Below, piece after piece: positions 6,330 to 7,946 of a DNA stretch of 7,946 nucleotides (its first letter is position 1; every line of letters starts with the position of its first letter). This stretch comes from Thermoplasmata archaeon (GTDB taxonomy: Archaea; Thermoplasmatota; Thermoplasmata; Thermoplasmatales; Thermoplasmataceae). The notes beneath the pieces were generated by a model. That model was not told the origin of the DNA and did no database searches. It saw only the letters and a list, made by a program, of their open reading frames with translations. The stretch spans positions 1 through 7,946 of the forward strand of contig JAJZKL010000031.1 of the NCBI GenBank assembly GCA_021804185.1, read 5' to 3'. The translations under genes and the position numbers were made by a program.

Positions 6330-7205
6330 GTGAAACTAGCCATACTGCACAAAGTATCTGAAGATATTGCCAGACAGTGTTCAGCCATAACCGGACTGGA
6401 GGTCGTCCTGAATGACCCTAAAGATGCAGAGATACAGCTTGCATTCAGGAATTTTTTTCCTAATCCAAGCCTGACGATGATCCAGACCATATCTGCAGGT
6501 GTTGATCATGTAAAGTTTTCCGAGATTCCAGAAGAGGTCACAATATGCAGCAATGCCGGCGCATTCTCTGATCCCGTTGCGGAACATGCCTTTGCCATGC
6601 TTCTTGCTCACGCCAAAAAAATTTGCAAATTCGAATCCGAGACCAGGGCCGGGATATACAGGAAAGATTCTGTCATCAGCCTTTCCGGAAAGACCCTTGG
6701 AATACTGGGACATGGCGGAATAGGAAGAAGCTCTGCAAGGATCGCCAAAGCATTTGGAATGCGGGTGCTTGCATACACAAGGAGCCCTTCACATGACCAG
6801 AATGTGGATGAATTTGTCAACAGCGCTGATGCGATTTTCTCCTCTTCTGATGTTGTCCTGATAGCACTGCCGTTAACCGCTAAAACAGTGAATATTGTGA
6901 ACAGGAAACTGCTTGATCAGTTTCATGGATATGCCATCATAAACGTAGCGAGGGCAAATGTGGTTTCCGAGAACGACATGAAGAGTTTCTTGTCTGCTAA
7001 TCCGGACAAGTATTACCTTTCAGATGTTTGGTGGAACGAGCCGAAGGTTGTTTTCCCCCTACCCGAAAATGCATTCCTTACACCGCATGTTGGAGGGATA
7101 TCGAAAGAACTTGAGGATTACGCGGTGCTCAGGGCATGCGAGAACATAAAGAGATATCTGGATGGACATCCAGAGAACGTTGTAAACAGGAACGAGTACA
7201 GATAG
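6330..7205 (+). CDS. D-isomer-specific 2-hydroxyacid dehydrogenase
   Basis: This soluble NAD(P)-dependent enzyme interconverts a 2-oxoacid and a D-2-hydroxyacid (glyoxylate/hydroxypyruvate reductase, glycerate or D-lactate dehydrogenase type); the substrate cannot be read from sequence. It has 291 residues from GTG 6330, shorter than the usual 310-330. Seen: SAGVDH (55-60), VAEHAFAMLLA (83-93), Rossmann GHGGIG (127-132), and the catalytic set Arg208 (NVARANVV), Glu237 (DVWWNEP) and His253 (TPHVGG). The second Rossmann strand ends in YTRS, with Arg rather than Asp, which suggests NADP(H) preference by family rule. ARA replaces the more common ARG at the catalytic arginine. An alternative TTG at 6324 would add two residues, but TATA spacing supports GTG. 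As I recall, a Thermoplasma acidophilum protein of similar size was solved as a glycerate-dehydrogenase-related protein. Its stop lies one base from the convergent polB stop. Confidence 0.92.
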   Translation: MKLAILHKVSEDIARQCSAITGLEVVLNDPKDAEIQLAFRNFFPNPSLTMIQTISAGVDHVKFSEIPEEVTICSNAGAFSDPVAEHAFAMLLAHAKKICKFESETRAGIYRKDSVISLSGKTLGILGHGGIGRSSARIAKAFGMRVLAYTRSPSHDQNVDEFVNSADAIFSSSDVVLIALPLTAKTVNIVNRKLLDQFHGYAIINVARANVVSENDMKSFLSANPDKYYLSDVWWNEPKVVFPLPENAFLTPHVGGISKELEDYAVLRACENIKRYLDGHPENVVNRNEYR

Positions 7206-7206
7206 A

Positions 7207-7881
7207 TCAGAACTGGAACAGATTCGACTGAGGCTTGGAAGATCCGCCGGAATCTTTCTTTTTTGCTGCGTCTGTCTCCTTCTTCTTTTCACCGGTGAAT
7301 TCCATCAGGTTTGCCTGGCTGTTTTTTCCTACCCCGTACTCCTCGCCAATTCCCTCAAGTACCCTGTCCAGGGTCTCCTCAACCCTTCTTGCATAATATT
7401 CCCAGTCAGGCTTAAACTCAAACACACTTCCGTCAATGTATGGTTCAACCTCCTGTGGGGATTTCTTGCTGTTTGTGACAATCCATGATACCTTCATGCC
7501 TGGAATGAAAGTTTCGCCCCTTTCCATAAGCTTCCTGGCTATCCTGACATTTGCGAGAGATTTTTCCTCCTTGTATTCTCCGAACTGCTTGACCGTCCTG
7601 GATATAACCAGAGACTCAATGTTTATGGACGGGTCTCCACGCCTCACCTTATCAACAGTGCTGTTCCTGAATTCCACAGCTCCCTCAACGTCACGATTCA
7701 AGACGAAGTCGAATACCTTTGAAAGAGCCTGGCTCTGCAGATCAAATGAATCGGTTCTCCTCACTTCATATCCCCTTATGAGAACCTCACCTTTCTGGGA
7801 TTCTGGAAAAACAATTTTACCTGCGTATCTTTTCTTGGCTCCGTGCGAAAAAAGAGGGTCCATAACTTTCTCGAATTCCAC
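7207..7881 (-). CDS. polB: family B DNA polymerase, C-terminal (thumb) segment, possibly a separate split subunit
   Basis: This is the C-terminal part of an archaeal replicative PolB. Numbering from GTG 7887 (226 residues): VEFEKVMDPLF (3-13), the conserved KKRYAG (18-23), RGYEVRRTD (38-46), the thumb domain to about 185, SQANLMEF (190-197), a lysine-rich linker, and C-terminal QSNLFQF (220-226), a PIP-box-like peptide for the sliding clamp. Exonuclease motifs and the catalytic DTDS palm motif are absent; DTDS would lie about 40 residues upstream. The frame stays open to the right edge, but the 19 complete residues before GTG 7887 (including THPVQRCQNTDDEG) do not resemble the helix that normally precedes VEFEK, and GGAG at 7890-7887 ends five bases before GTG 7881. 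I therefore place the start at 7881 (224 residues), as a possible stand-alone subunit like the roughly 223-residue small PolB subunit of Methanothermobacter. If the upstream bases are an artefact or a diverged linker, it is instead the 3' end of an ordinary polB. Confidence 0.85.
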   Translation of the reverse strand: MEFEKVMDPLFSHGAKKRYAGKIVFPESQKGEVLIRGYEVRRTDSFDLQSQALSKVFDFVLNRDVEGAVEFRNSTVDKVRRGDPSINIESLVISRTVKQFGEYKEEKSLANVRIARKLMERGETFIPGMKVSWIVTNSKKSPQEVEPYIDGSVFEFKPDWEYYARRVEETLDRVLEGIGEEYGVGKNSQANLMEFTGEKKKETDAAKKKDSGGSSKPQSNLFQF

Positions 7882-7886
7882 GGTCA

Positions 7887-7890
7887 CTCC
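7887..7890 (-). promoter_or_regulatory. Shine-Dalgarno before the PolB C-terminal segment
   Basis: AAGGAG (GGAG core at 7890-7887 on the minus strand) ends five bases before GTG 7881. Because GGAG includes the first base of the GTG at 7887, it can only serve the second GTG. It is evidence that translation starts here rather than further upstream. Confidence 0.4.
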
Positions 7891-7946
7891 TTCATCATCC
7901 GTATTTTGACATCGTTGAACCGGATGAGTCGTGCCTGAAATTATAC

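Noticed and set aside
7436..7909. Open frame of 157 codons on the plus strand opposite polB
   Set aside because: No recognisable protein features; it is the complement of a conserved PolB thumb sequence.
7895..7927. Seven-base inverted repeat (TCATCCG/CGGATGA) and GGTTCAA-like T-loop, hinting at a tRNA or hairpin
   Set aside because: The loop is 19 bases, the arms do not extend, and no T-stem or acceptor stem pairs around the GGTTCAA.
7888..7946. Intein remnant before the PolB segment, suggested by QNTD in the upstream frame
   Set aside because: Inteins in PolB motif C end in HN just before TDS, but here the residues after QN reach VEFEK within seven positions instead of about 40, and no other intein block is visible.

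Overview
The window looks like a compact piece of chromosome from a Thermoplasmatales-type archaeon (phylum Thermoplasmatota). Three of the proteins are essentially archaeal or archaeal/eukaryotic: ABCE1/Rli1, a full-length archaeosine tRNA-guanine transglycosylase with a C-terminal PUA domain, and the C-terminal part of a family B DNA polymerase ending in a PCNA-binding-type peptide. A geranylgeranyl-reductase-family flavoprotein (archaeal lipid saturation) fits too. Several starts are TTG or GTG, and several genes have an AT-rich TATA-like box about 25-30 bases before the start codon, as in leaderless archaeal transcripts. No mobile element, CRISPR array, rRNA or tRNA gene was seen, and there is no gene-free stretch above 300 bases.

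Layout. Positions 1-4104 (+ strand) hold a probable co-transcribed informational cluster: a small DUF6015-like protein, open to the left edge; ABCE1/Rli1, starting at a TTG whose Shine-Dalgarno overlaps the previous stop; and the archaeosine transglycosylase tgtA 25 bases later. Two minus-strand genes converge on it: a geranylgeranyl reductase family flavoprotein (5066-6196), followed downstream by a 10-helix EamA/DMT transporter (4113-4997) with its own TATA-like box. A 133-base divergent promoter region (6197-6329) separates the reductase from a plus-strand D-2-hydroxyacid dehydrogenase (6330-7205). One base later, convergently, comes the stop of the PolB C-terminal segment (minus strand, 7207 rightwards).

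How the genes work together. ABCE1 (ribosome splitting and recycling) and TgtA (preQ0 insertion in the tRNA D-loop) both serve translation. The reductase, transporter and dehydrogenase are metabolic or membrane genes with no obvious shared pathway.

Most notable observations: (1) the PolB C-terminal segment appears to begin de novo at a GTG with a Shine-Dalgarno, at about the place where PolB is split into two genes in Methanothermobacter, so this may be an independent split replicative polymerase, although the window ends only 59-65 bases upstream; (2) the transglycosylase keeps its catalytic aspartates but has lost all three zinc-ligand cysteines while keeping the histidine; (3) the polymerase tail carries two PIP-box-like peptides in tandem; (4) ABCE1 has several substitutions in its ATPase motifs. 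I see no evidence for a new defence or mobile system here.
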